Shown: positions 57,781 through 64,000 of the stretch, in pieces
Numbering within the stretch: position 1 is the first letter of the stretch
How the letters are laid out: each line of letters begins with the position of its first letter
From: Mesorhizobium amorphae
GTDB lineage: Bacteria > Pseudomonadota > Alphaproteobacteria > Rhizobiales > Rhizobiaceae
NCBI RefSeq assembly: GCF_014843845.1
Contig: NZ_JHQS01000127.1
Span: 1 to 64,000 of the forward strand
Length of the DNA stretch: 64,000 nt
Reading direction: 5' to 3'
Translations under genes and position numbers: made by a program
Notes under the pieces: model-generated
Told to the model about the DNA's origin: nothing
Database searches by the model: none
Seen by the model: only the letters and a program-made list of their open reading frames with translations

Positions 57781-58245
57781 TCAGGCCGCGTGCGAGGCCT
57801 GTGTGTCCGACAAAAGCGCATGGATCGCGACCGCGTCGCGCGTGCCCCTGATCTTGGCCACAGTGTCGGCATCGCGCAGCACACGCGCGATGCGCGACAA
57901 GGCCTTGAGGTGGTCGGCGCCGGCACCTTCCGGCGCCAAGAGCAGGAACACCAGATCGACCGGCTGATCGTCCAGCGCCTCGAAATCGACCGGTGTCTCC
58001 AACCGGGCAAAGACGCCCGCAATGCGCTTCACCCCGGCCAGCTTGCCATGCGGAATGGCGATGCCGTTGCCGACGCCGGTGGAACCCAACCGCTCGCGCT
58101 GCAGGATGGTGTCGAACACCTCCCGCTCCGGAATGCCGGAAATCGCCGCCGCCCTTTCGGACAGCAATTGCAGCAGCTGCTTCTTTGAGTTCGCCTTCAA
58201 CGCCGGCATGATCGCCGGAACGTTGATCAGATCGCTCAGATCCAT
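57781..58245 (-). CDS. ptsN: PTS IIA-like nitrogen regulatory protein PtsN
   Basis: A 154-residue EIIA-Ntr. NGIAIPHGKLAGVKRI carries the phosphorylatable His; VDLVFLLLAPEGAGADHLK follows. It is the terminal phosphoacceptor of the PTS-Ntr chain and modulates potassium transport and nitrogen control. Last gene of the rpoN-hpf-ptsN series. It may connect to the kdp system here, since EIIA-Ntr is known to affect KdpD in other bacteria. Confidence 0.95.
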   Translation of the reverse strand: MDLSDLINVPAIMPALKANSKKQLLQLLSERAAAISGIPEREVFDTILQRERLGSTGVGNGIAIPHGKLAGVKRIAGVFARLETPVDFEALDDQPVDLVFLLLAPEGAGADHLKALSRIARVLRDADTVAKIRGTRDAVAIHALLSDTQASHAA

Positions 58246-58307
58246 GCTTGAAATTCCCTTGTTCGCCCGCCGCCCGCCAGTCCTCGCCCCCTCGCGCGGC
58301 TGGCTTC

Positions 58308-58892
58308 TTATCCCTGTGCGACTTTGGTCGTGGACGGATCGATCCAGCCGATGTTCCCATCCGGCCGGCGATAGACGATGTTGAGATGATCGTTCCCGGC
58401 ATTGCGGAAGACGAAAACCGGGCTGTCCTTGGTGTCGAGCTCGATGACGGCCGACGCCACCGACATGGTGCGCAGCGTCATGGTCGATTCGGCGACGATG
58501 GCCGGCGCGAAATTGTCCGGTATCTCCTCGTCGTCATCGGCAAGCGGCGCCATCACCGTGTAGGCGATGTCGGTGGGTTCGCCGTTGCCATTGCCGGAAT
58601 TGTGCGACTTCAGCCGGCGCTTGTAGCGCCGAAGCCGCGTCTCCAGCCGGTCTGCCGCAGCCTCGAAGGCCAGCGTCGGATCCTGGGCGTCGCCGGTCGC
58701 CTGCAGCGAAGCGCCGGAATCGAGCCGGATCATGCAGTCCGCAGAATAGCGCGACCCTGATTTGATGACCGTGACATGCCCTGAAAAACCGCGGTCGAAA
58801 TATTTTCCGATCGCCTCGCCGACACGGTCGTTGATGCGCGTACGAAACGCATCGCCGATATCCATGTGTTTTCCCGATATGCGCAGTTTCAT
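58308..58892 (-). CDS. hpf: Ribosome hibernation-promoting factor (long form)
   Basis: A 194-residue protein. The N-terminal HPF/RaiA domain (about 1-105) contains LRISGKHMDIGDAFRTRIND and YSADCMIRLDSGASLQATG; the C-terminal dimerisation domain (about 135-192) contains LDTKDSPVFVFRNAGNDHLN and NVIYRRPDG-like sequence. Long HPFs dimerise 70S ribosomes in stationary phase. Between rpoN and ptsN as usual. Confidence 0.92.
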   Translation of the reverse strand: MKLRISGKHMDIGDAFRTRINDRVGEAIGKYFDRGFSGHVTVIKSGSRYSADCMIRLDSGASLQATGDAQDPTLAFEAAADRLETRLRRYKRRLKSHNSGNGNGEPTDIAYTVMAPLADDDEEIPDNFAPAIVAESTMTLRTMSVASAVIELDTKDSPVFVFRNAGNDHLNIVYRRPDGNIGWIDPSTTKVAQG

Positions 58893-59185
58893 CTGAAAAC
58901 TGACCTTCCCTGCTCAGGCTTCAAACTGCCCCGAGTTTATACTCGTGGTCCGTGCGCACAAGCTTTGCGGCGGCACTCCCGCTGTTTTTAAATCCGGACT
59001 TTCCGATTGATCACAAGCCGCCTTCTTGGCCGTCCGGTAGCCTTCGCCGTGACGGACCATTCGCATGCGGGCTTCTAGCCCGTCTCATGCGGGCGGGCTT
59101 CTAGCCACTTCATTGCGGCTTGTCAATGAAGCACGAGAACTGTGGAAATCCGGCCGTCTCGCAGGGCCTGCTTTCAGGGCCAGTA
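58893..59185. other. 293-base intergenic region between hpf and rpoN
   Basis: No gene. Two near-copies of CATGCGGGCTTCTAGCC occur at about 59064-59110, one with a 4-base insertion; a short local duplication. The region must contain the hpf promoter on the minus strand; no box can be assigned with confidence. Confidence 0.45.
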
Positions 59186-60715
59186 TCAACGCCCGACGCT
59201 GGCCAGAGCCCGCTTTTCGCGCCGCCGCTGCACCGACGAGGGAATGTTCATGCCTTCCCGGTACTTGGCGACGGTGCGCCGGGCGATGTCGACGCCGCTT
59301 TCCCTCAGCATATCGACAATGGCGTCGTCGGAAAGCACGTCGACGGGCTTTTCCTCGTCGATCAGCTGCTTGATGCGGTCGCGCACCGCTTCCGAGGAAT
59401 GAGCATCACCGCCTCCCGCCGAAGCGATCGAGGCGGTGAAGAAATAACGCAACTCGAACACGCCGCGCGGCGTCAGCATGTACTTGTTCGCCGTGACCCG
59501 GCTGACGGTCGATTCGTGCATGCCGATGGCATCGGCCACCGTGCGCAAATTGAGCGGCTTCAGCTGGCGCACGCCATGGACCAGAAACGCGTCCTGCTGG
59601 CGCACGATTTCCGACGCCACCTTGAGGATGGTCTTCGCCCGCTGATCAAGGCTGCGCGTCAGCCAGTTGGCGTTCTGCAGGCACTCGGCCAGGAAATCCT
59701 TTTCCGTCTGGTTTTTCGCGTGGCCGGAAACCCGCGCGAAATAGATATGGTCGACCAGCACGCGCGGCAGCGTCTCGGCATTGAGCTCCACCGTCCAGCT
59801 GCCATCATTGGCCGCCCGCACCTCGACGTCGGCGACGATCGCGTCACTGGTGCCGCCCAGGAATGCCGTGCCGGGCCGCGGGTCGAGCGCCCGGATTTCG
59901 GCCAGCATGTCGAGAAGATCCTCCTCGTCGACACCGCAGATGCGTTTCAGCGTCTGGAAATCGCGCCGCGCCAAAAGCTCCAGATTGGAGACCAGCGCCT
60001 TCATCGCCGGATCGAGCCGGTCACGCACGGCCAGCTGCAGCGACAGGCATTCCGCAAGGTCGCGGGCAAACAGGCCGGCGGGCTCGAATGTCTGGCAAAC
60101 GTCAAGCACCTTGGCCACCGCCGCCGCGTTCGCGCCGAGACGGACGGCGATTTCGGCGGTGTCGGCGCGCAGGTAGCCGGCCTCGTCGAGGCCGTCGGCA
60201 AGCTCGCCGGCGATCAGCCGCGCCGCCGGATCGGCGAAGGCAAGGGCGATCTGCTCGCCGACATGTTCGCGCAGCGTGATTGCCGTGGCCGCCATGTCGC
60301 CGACGTCGAAGCCCTCGGACGACGATCCGCCGGCGTTGCCGCCGGAGGCCGATTTCCATTGCGCCGTAAGGTCGGGCCCGAGCCGTTCGCTGGTGCCGGG
60401 ATCGTCCGGAAAAAGGTTCTCCAGCGAGGAGTCGAGCTTGTCCGAGATCGCCTCGGCGCTCCATTGCGTCTCGGCTTCGAACCAGTCCCCGTCTGAAGCG
60501 GGCTCAGGCGCGGCGTCGTTCTTCTGCGCCTGGTCGCTCGCCGCGTCGTCCTGTGGCTCGGCGCGCTCAAGCAGCGGATTGCGTTCGATCTCGTCGTCGA
60601 TGAAGCGGTCCAGCTCGACATGAGTAAGCTGCAGCAGCCGAATCGACTGCATCAGCTGCGGCGTCATCACCAGCGACTGGGACTGTCGTAGCTGTAGCTT
60701 TGCCGCCAGAGCCAT
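59186..60715 (-). CDS. rpoN: RNA polymerase sigma-54 factor
   Basis: A 509-residue sigma-54. Region I is Gln/Leu-rich (LQLRQSQSLVMTPQLMQSIR); acidic region II follows; the core-binding domain and helix-turn-helix (VADAIGMHESTVSRVTANKY) precede the RpoN box ARRTVAKYREGMNIPSS. It directs transcription of nitrogen-related and other activator-dependent promoters. It lies downstream of lptB in the same orientation, 213 bases apart. Confidence 0.96.
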   Translation of the reverse strand: MALAAKLQLRQSQSLVMTPQLMQSIRLLQLTHVELDRFIDDEIERNPLLERAEPQDDAASDQAQKNDAAPEPASDGDWFEAETQWSAEAISDKLDSSLENLFPDDPGTSERLGPDLTAQWKSASGGNAGGSSSEGFDVGDMAATAITLREHVGEQIALAFADPAARLIAGELADGLDEAGYLRADTAEIAVRLGANAAAVAKVLDVCQTFEPAGLFARDLAECLSLQLAVRDRLDPAMKALVSNLELLARRDFQTLKRICGVDEEDLLDMLAEIRALDPRPGTAFLGGTSDAIVADVEVRAANDGSWTVELNAETLPRVLVDHIYFARVSGHAKNQTEKDFLAECLQNANWLTRSLDQRAKTILKVASEIVRQQDAFLVHGVRQLKPLNLRTVADAIGMHESTVSRVTANKYMLTPRGVFELRYFFTASIASAGGGDAHSSEAVRDRIKQLIDEEKPVDVLSDDAIVDMLRESGVDIARRTVAKYREGMNIPSSVQRRREKRALASVGR

Positions 60716-60928
60716 GGTTCGGTTTCAAACGCCTTCTCTACCCACTGGGAAGTCTACGCATCGGAACAGCCGGAACAAATTTCCGACCGGGCATAGAGAC
60801 TGGCCCGGCTTTTGCTTGTCAAGCGAAACGCTAGCAAGAGTCGCTTACCGGAGCGTTATCCGGGCGAAAAATAGCAAAAAACAACCGAGAATTGCCCCGA
60901 ATTCACTGCGGGGAAACGTATTTTACGC

Positions 60929-61747
60929 TCAGAGCGTAAAACCCTCGCCGAGATAGAGTCGCCGCACATCCGCATTGGCGACCACCTCGTCGGCGCGGCC
61001 ATGCGTCAGCACCTGGCCGGCATGGATGATGTAGGCGCGGTCGATGAGGCCGAGCGTCTCGCGCACATTGTGGTCGGTGATCAGCACACCGATGCCGCGC
61101 GCCGTCAAATGGCGCACAAGCTGCTGGATGTCGGCGACGGCAATCGGGTCGATGCCGGCGAAAGGCTCGTCGAGCAGCATGTAGGCCGGGCGCGTCGCCA
61201 GGGCGCGGGCGATCTCGAGGCGACGCCGTTCGCCGCCGGAAAGCGACAGCGACGGCGCCTTGCGCAGATGGCTGATGTGGAACTCCTCGAGCAGTTCGTC
61301 GAGGCTGCGCTCGCGCTCCTTGCGGCTCTTCTCGACCACTTCGAGCACGGCGCGGATGTTCTGTTCGACGCTCAGACCACGGAAGATCGATGCTTCCTGC
61401 GGAAGGTAGCCAATGCCGAGCCGGGCACGGCGATACATCGGCATCGAGGTGACGTCGAAGCCGTCGATCTCGATCGTGCCTTCATCCACCGGCACCAGGC
61501 CGGTGACCATGTAGAAACAGGTGGTCTTGCCGGCGCCATTCGGGCCGAGCAGCCCGACCGCCTCGCCGGCACGCACGCCGATGGTCACGCCGCTGACGAC
61601 CTTGCGGCCCTTGTAGCTCTTGGTCAGGCCCTTGGCGATCAAGGTGCCCTTGAACTTCGCGGAATCGACGTTGGCCGTGGCCGGTGTCCCTAATTTGCCG
61701 GCGGCCCGCCCCGGAAGGCGGGCCAGCAGCGACGCTACGCCGGCCAT
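60929..61747 (-). CDS. lptB: LPS export ABC transporter ATP-binding protein LptB
   Basis: A 272-residue ATPase. Walker A GLLGPNGAGKTTCFYMV, signature LSLSGGERRRLEIARAL and Walker B MLLDEPFAGIDPIAVADIQ are intact. An N-terminal extension of about 35 residues (to SAKFKGTLIA) precedes the core; a later start is possible. It drives lipopolysaccharide export with LptFG. The start shares one base with the lptA stop (TAATG). Confidence 0.95.
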   Translation of the reverse strand: MAGVASLLARLPGRAAGKLGTPATANVDSAKFKGTLIAKGLTKSYKGRKVVSGVTIGVRAGEAVGLLGPNGAGKTTCFYMVTGLVPVDEGTIEIDGFDVTSMPMYRRARLGIGYLPQEASIFRGLSVEQNIRAVLEVVEKSRKERERSLDELLEEFHISHLRKAPSLSLSGGERRRLEIARALATRPAYMLLDEPFAGIDPIAVADIQQLVRHLTARGIGVLITDHNVRETLGLIDRAYIIHAGQVLTHGRADEVVANADVRRLYLGEGFTL

Positions 61748-62328
61748 TAGTTCTTCGGCGCTCCCTGCTTCGGTGGCGGTGTCATCGACATGATGACGCG
61801 CCCGCCGCAGCCGTCGACATTGGCAAGGCCGGTCTTCATCTGCACGGTGAGCTTGCAGCCCTTCAGCACGTTGGGGCCTTGCGACAGCACCACTTCCTTG
61901 CCGGACAGAACGAGCACCTGCGTCTTCATGTCGAAAGTGCCGTTGTCGCCGGTGGCGATCTGGTCATCCGACTTCATATAGACTTTGTTCTCGACCACCA
62001 GATGGTCGATATTGGCCGAGCCGGTCATCGCCGAGGCTCCTGCGGCCGCGCCCTTTGCGGCATTGGGATCCTTGACATAGTACACTGTCATCTTGCCGGC
62101 CTTGAGCATGGTCGGCCCCTGCGTGACGGTAACGTTGCCGCTGAACACGGCGACACTATCCGCCTGGCGGACTTCCAGCTTGTCGCTTTCGATCTGGATC
62201 GGCTGGTCGCCCGACAGTTTGAGGCCGGACTGACTGGTCGCGCCGGACTGGGCAAACGAAGGCACCAGGCCGAGCAGCAGCAGCGCCGATGCCGCGCCCA
62301 CAAGCCGTGCCGAACTACTGGGACGCAT
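61747..62328 (-). CDS. lptA: LPS transport periplasmic protein LptA
   Basis: A 193-residue periplasmic OstA-type bridge protein. Signal peptide with LVGAASALLLLGLVPSFAQS; then QPIQIESDKLEVRQADSVAV, FSGNVTVTQGPTMLKAGKMT and VLSGKEVVLSQGPNVLKGCK, the repeating beta-jellyroll pattern. Overlaps lptC by 14 bases and is followed by lptB. Confidence 0.92.
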   Translation of the reverse strand: MRPSSSARLVGAASALLLLGLVPSFAQSGATSQSGLKLSGDQPIQIESDKLEVRQADSVAVFSGNVTVTQGPTMLKAGKMTVYYVKDPNAAKGAAAGASAMTGSANIDHLVVENKVYMKSDDQIATGDNGTFDMKTQVLVLSGKEVVLSQGPNVLKGCKLTVQMKTGLANVDGCGGRVIMSMTPPPKQGAPKN

Positions 62329-63028
62329 TCGATTCTCCGCTCTTTGCCTCCGCCGCCTTTAGGCTGGCGGCGTCGATGTTGACGCGCACTCTGTTTTCGA
62401 AAACCAGAACCTTGCCATTGTCCTGGATCGACATCGTGTCCGCCGTGATCCGCGAGCCGCCGCGGCTGACATCGACCGGATCATTCGTCTTCATAGTGCC
62501 TTTGCCCATGTCGAGGAAGATGGATTTGAGCTTGGCCTCGATGCCATCGGTTGTCGTCACCGTGACGTCGCTGGTCAGGTTCATCGTGTTACCGGCGCGA
62601 TCGTAGATGCCGCGCGTCGCGTTGACGGTCGCCACGTTGTCGGGCGCCAGCGGCAATTTGGCATTGATGCCTTCCAGATCGATGATGCCTTGCTTGCCGA
62701 CGTCCTGGATGGCCCGCAGCGCCGTCAGCGAATAGGGCAGCTTTTGCTTGGTGAAGCCGTTGAGCTTGGGATTGGCCATCACCAGCTTGCCGTCGGAGAA
62801 GGCGCTGCCGTCGGCCTGCACCGAGATCGACACGGGCGCGGCGAGATAGGAGTAGACCGGAAAGGCAACGGCGATGATGGCTGCAAGCAGCGGTACCGCG
62901 AATTTCAGCACCCGCACCCTGCGCGAATGCCGCTGCGCGAGGTCGAAGGCGTCACCACGCGTGCCGGCTGGCGCCGCAGGCGCCAAAGCCGTCTCGGCAT
63001 TGGTCTGTTCGTTCGATCGCGCTAGCAT
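62315..63028 (-). CDS. lptC: LPS export periplasmic protein LptC
   Basis: A 237-residue bitopic protein, longer than the roughly 190 of E. coli as usual for rhizobia. Cytoplasmic N-terminus, one helix (LKFAVPLLAAIIAVAFPVYS), then a jellyroll domain with LVMANPKLNGFTKQKLPYSL and DVTVTTTDGIEAKLKSIFLD. It hands LPS from LptFG to LptA. Confidence 0.9.
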   Translation of the reverse strand: MLARSNEQTNAETALAPAAPAGTRGDAFDLAQRHSRRVRVLKFAVPLLAAIIAVAFPVYSYLAAPVSISVQADGSAFSDGKLVMANPKLNGFTKQKLPYSLTALRAIQDVGKQGIIDLEGINAKLPLAPDNVATVNATRGIYDRAGNTMNLTSDVTVTTTDGIEAKLKSIFLDMGKGTMKTNDPVDVSRGGSRITADTMSIQDNGKVLVFENRVRVNIDAASLKAAEAKSGESNASQ

Positions 63029-63331
63029 GACTATTTTCTAATAAACCCTTGCCCGCCAAAACACCGCCTATAGGTGGGATGCCGGTCCCCGCAAGCAAGC
63101 ACAAGCCGAGGAAAACCGCAAAAATATGACGGCCGCTGTCTTACAAACGGAAATGAAGGCGACACAATTTCCGCACTTCATAGCAGATACGGACAGGCAG
63201 CGTTAATTTTTCGTGAAACGCCGCTTCGCAGCCGCAGACAATCTTGTGTCCTGCGCAAACCGCAGGAAACGGTAGCCGGGCGTTGGCGCTTGCTTTAAAA
63301 GCATCTCTTCCCATCGACCGTGAGGCTGACC
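63029..63331. other. 303-base divergent region between lptC and sppA
   Basis: No supported gene. It should contain the promoters of the lpt operon (minus) and sppA (plus). No clear repeat or hairpin was found, and no Shine-Dalgarno stronger than GTGAGG before the sppA ATG. Confidence 0.45.
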
Positions 63332-64000
63332 ATGGCACTGAGAGCCGACGACCTGATCGACCGCCGCCGTTTGCGCCGCAAGCTGACATTCTGGCGCGTT
63401 GCCGCGCTCGGCGTCGCGGCGGCCGCACTGATCGCGCTGTCGGCGTGGGTCTACAGCGACGACTTCACCGGTTCGGCGGTCGACCACATCGCCAAGGTCA
63501 GGATCGAAGGCACCATCACCGAGGACGAGGATCTGATCAAACGGCTGGAAACCATCCGTCAGTCCGCGAAGGTGAAAGGCGTCATCCTGTCGATCGATTC
63601 CCCCGGCGGCACCACGGTCGGCGGCGAATCGATCTTCGAAGAGGTGCGCAAGCTCGCCGCCGACAAGCCCGTGGTGGCGGAGGTCGGCACGCTCGCCGCA
63701 TCCGCCGGCTACATGATCGCAAGTGCCGCCGACCACATCGTCGCCCGCAAATCCTCCATCGTCGGCTCGATCGGCGTGCTGATCCAGTATCCCGACGTCA
63801 GCGGCTTGATGGACAAGCTCGGCATCAAGCTGGAGGAAGTGAAATCCTCGCCGCTGAAGGCCTCGCCCTCGCCCTTCAAGCCGACCAATGACGACGAGCG
63901 CGCCATGGTCCGCAAGCTCATCCTCGACAGCTACGACTGGTTCGTCGGCATCGTCGCCGAACGGCGCAAGATGACCCGCGAGCAGGCGCTGGCGCTTGCC
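63332..64000 (+). CDS. sppA: Signal peptide peptidase SppA (S49), cut by the window edge
   Basis: The first 223 codons of an S49 family peptidase; the frame is still open at base 64000. MALRADDLIDRRRLRRKLTF start, one membrane anchor (VAALGVAAAALIALSAWVYS), then the ClpP-like fold: VKGVILSIDSPGGTTVGGES (oxyanion loop), VGTLAASAGYMIASAADHIV (nucleophile Ser in ASAG), SIVGSIGVL and EVKSSPLKASPSPFKP (Lys region). It degrades residual signal peptides in the inner membrane. Confidence 0.9.
   Translation, partial: MALRADDLIDRRRLRRKLTFWRVAALGVAAAALIALSAWVYSDDFTGSAVDHIAKVRIEGTITEDEDLIKRLETIRQSAKVKGVILSIDSPGGTTVGGESIFEEVRKLAADKPVVAEVGTLAASAGYMIASAADHIVARKSSIVGSIGVLIQYPDVSGLMDKLGIKLEEVKSSPLKASPSPFKPTNDDERAMVRKLILDSYDWFVGIVAERRKMTREQALALA

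Overview
The window is GC-rich chromosomal DNA from an alphaproteobacterium of the order Hyphomicrobiales (Rhizobiales), most likely Mesorhizobium or a close relative. The evidence is a lptC-lptA-lptB-rpoN-hpf-ptsN block in the usual order, rhizobial small-protein families (DUF1127, DUF982, DUF1150, DUF3606), an Hsp20 gene with a ROSE-like leader, and a dispersed palindromic repeat (core GGTTTTCCGTCCGGAATTGC) of a kind I associate with Mesorhizobium intergenic regions. No rRNA, tRNA, CRISPR array or complete insertion sequence was found. The right edge cuts a sppA gene.

Layout. 1-2.6 kb: a periplasmic ClpP-like/SH3 protein in less GC-rich DNA, a DUF1127 protein and a conserved hypothetical. 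2.8-13.2 kb: a sugar or polyol catabolic island with a Gfo/Idh/MocA dehydrogenase, an RpiR regulator, an SDR, a mannitol-dehydrogenase-family enzyme, a sugar-phosphate isomerase/epimerase and a ribose-type ABC importer. The binding-protein gene is separated from the ATPase by a strong hairpin and a 57-bp inverted repeat. 13.3-24.3 kb: housekeeping and metabolic singletons (EamA exporter, M20 amidohydrolase, L,D-transpeptidase-like protein, HerA-like ATPase, three tiny stress-type proteins, SnoaL/RidA/amidohydrolase, a SnoaL-flavin monooxygenase fusion). 24.7-33.1 kb: a complete kdpFABCDE potassium system with two extra small membrane ORFs, one ahead of kdpF and one between kdpA and kdpB.

34.3-40.4 kb: a CoA-transferase, citryl-CoA-lyase-like enzyme and tripartite tricarboxylate transporter (tctCBA) operon, divergent from an IclR regulator with a palindromic operator candidate. 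40.8-50.5 kb: a GGDEF/EAL protein, a GNAT, a DUF2214 protein, a second tctCBA operon, endonuclease III, DUF2244, a methyltransferase relic and an Ada-like DNA repair protein. 50.7-52.6 kb: a compact four-gene secreted-protein locus (two paralogous pilin-like subunits, a one-domain chaperone-like protein and an exported protein with a lysine tail) that I cannot match to a known system; it is the best novelty candidate here. 52.6-57.7 kb: ribokinase-amidase, LysE exporter, nucleoside hydrolase, Hsp20 and DUF1150. 57.8-64 kb: ptsN, hpf, rpoN, lptB, lptA, lptC and partial sppA.

A recurring theme is that all three binding-protein-dependent transport operons carry a stable hairpin directly after the binding-protein gene. 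This is expected to raise binding-protein mRNA over that of the membrane components. All functions are inferred by reading the sequence; no database search was run.
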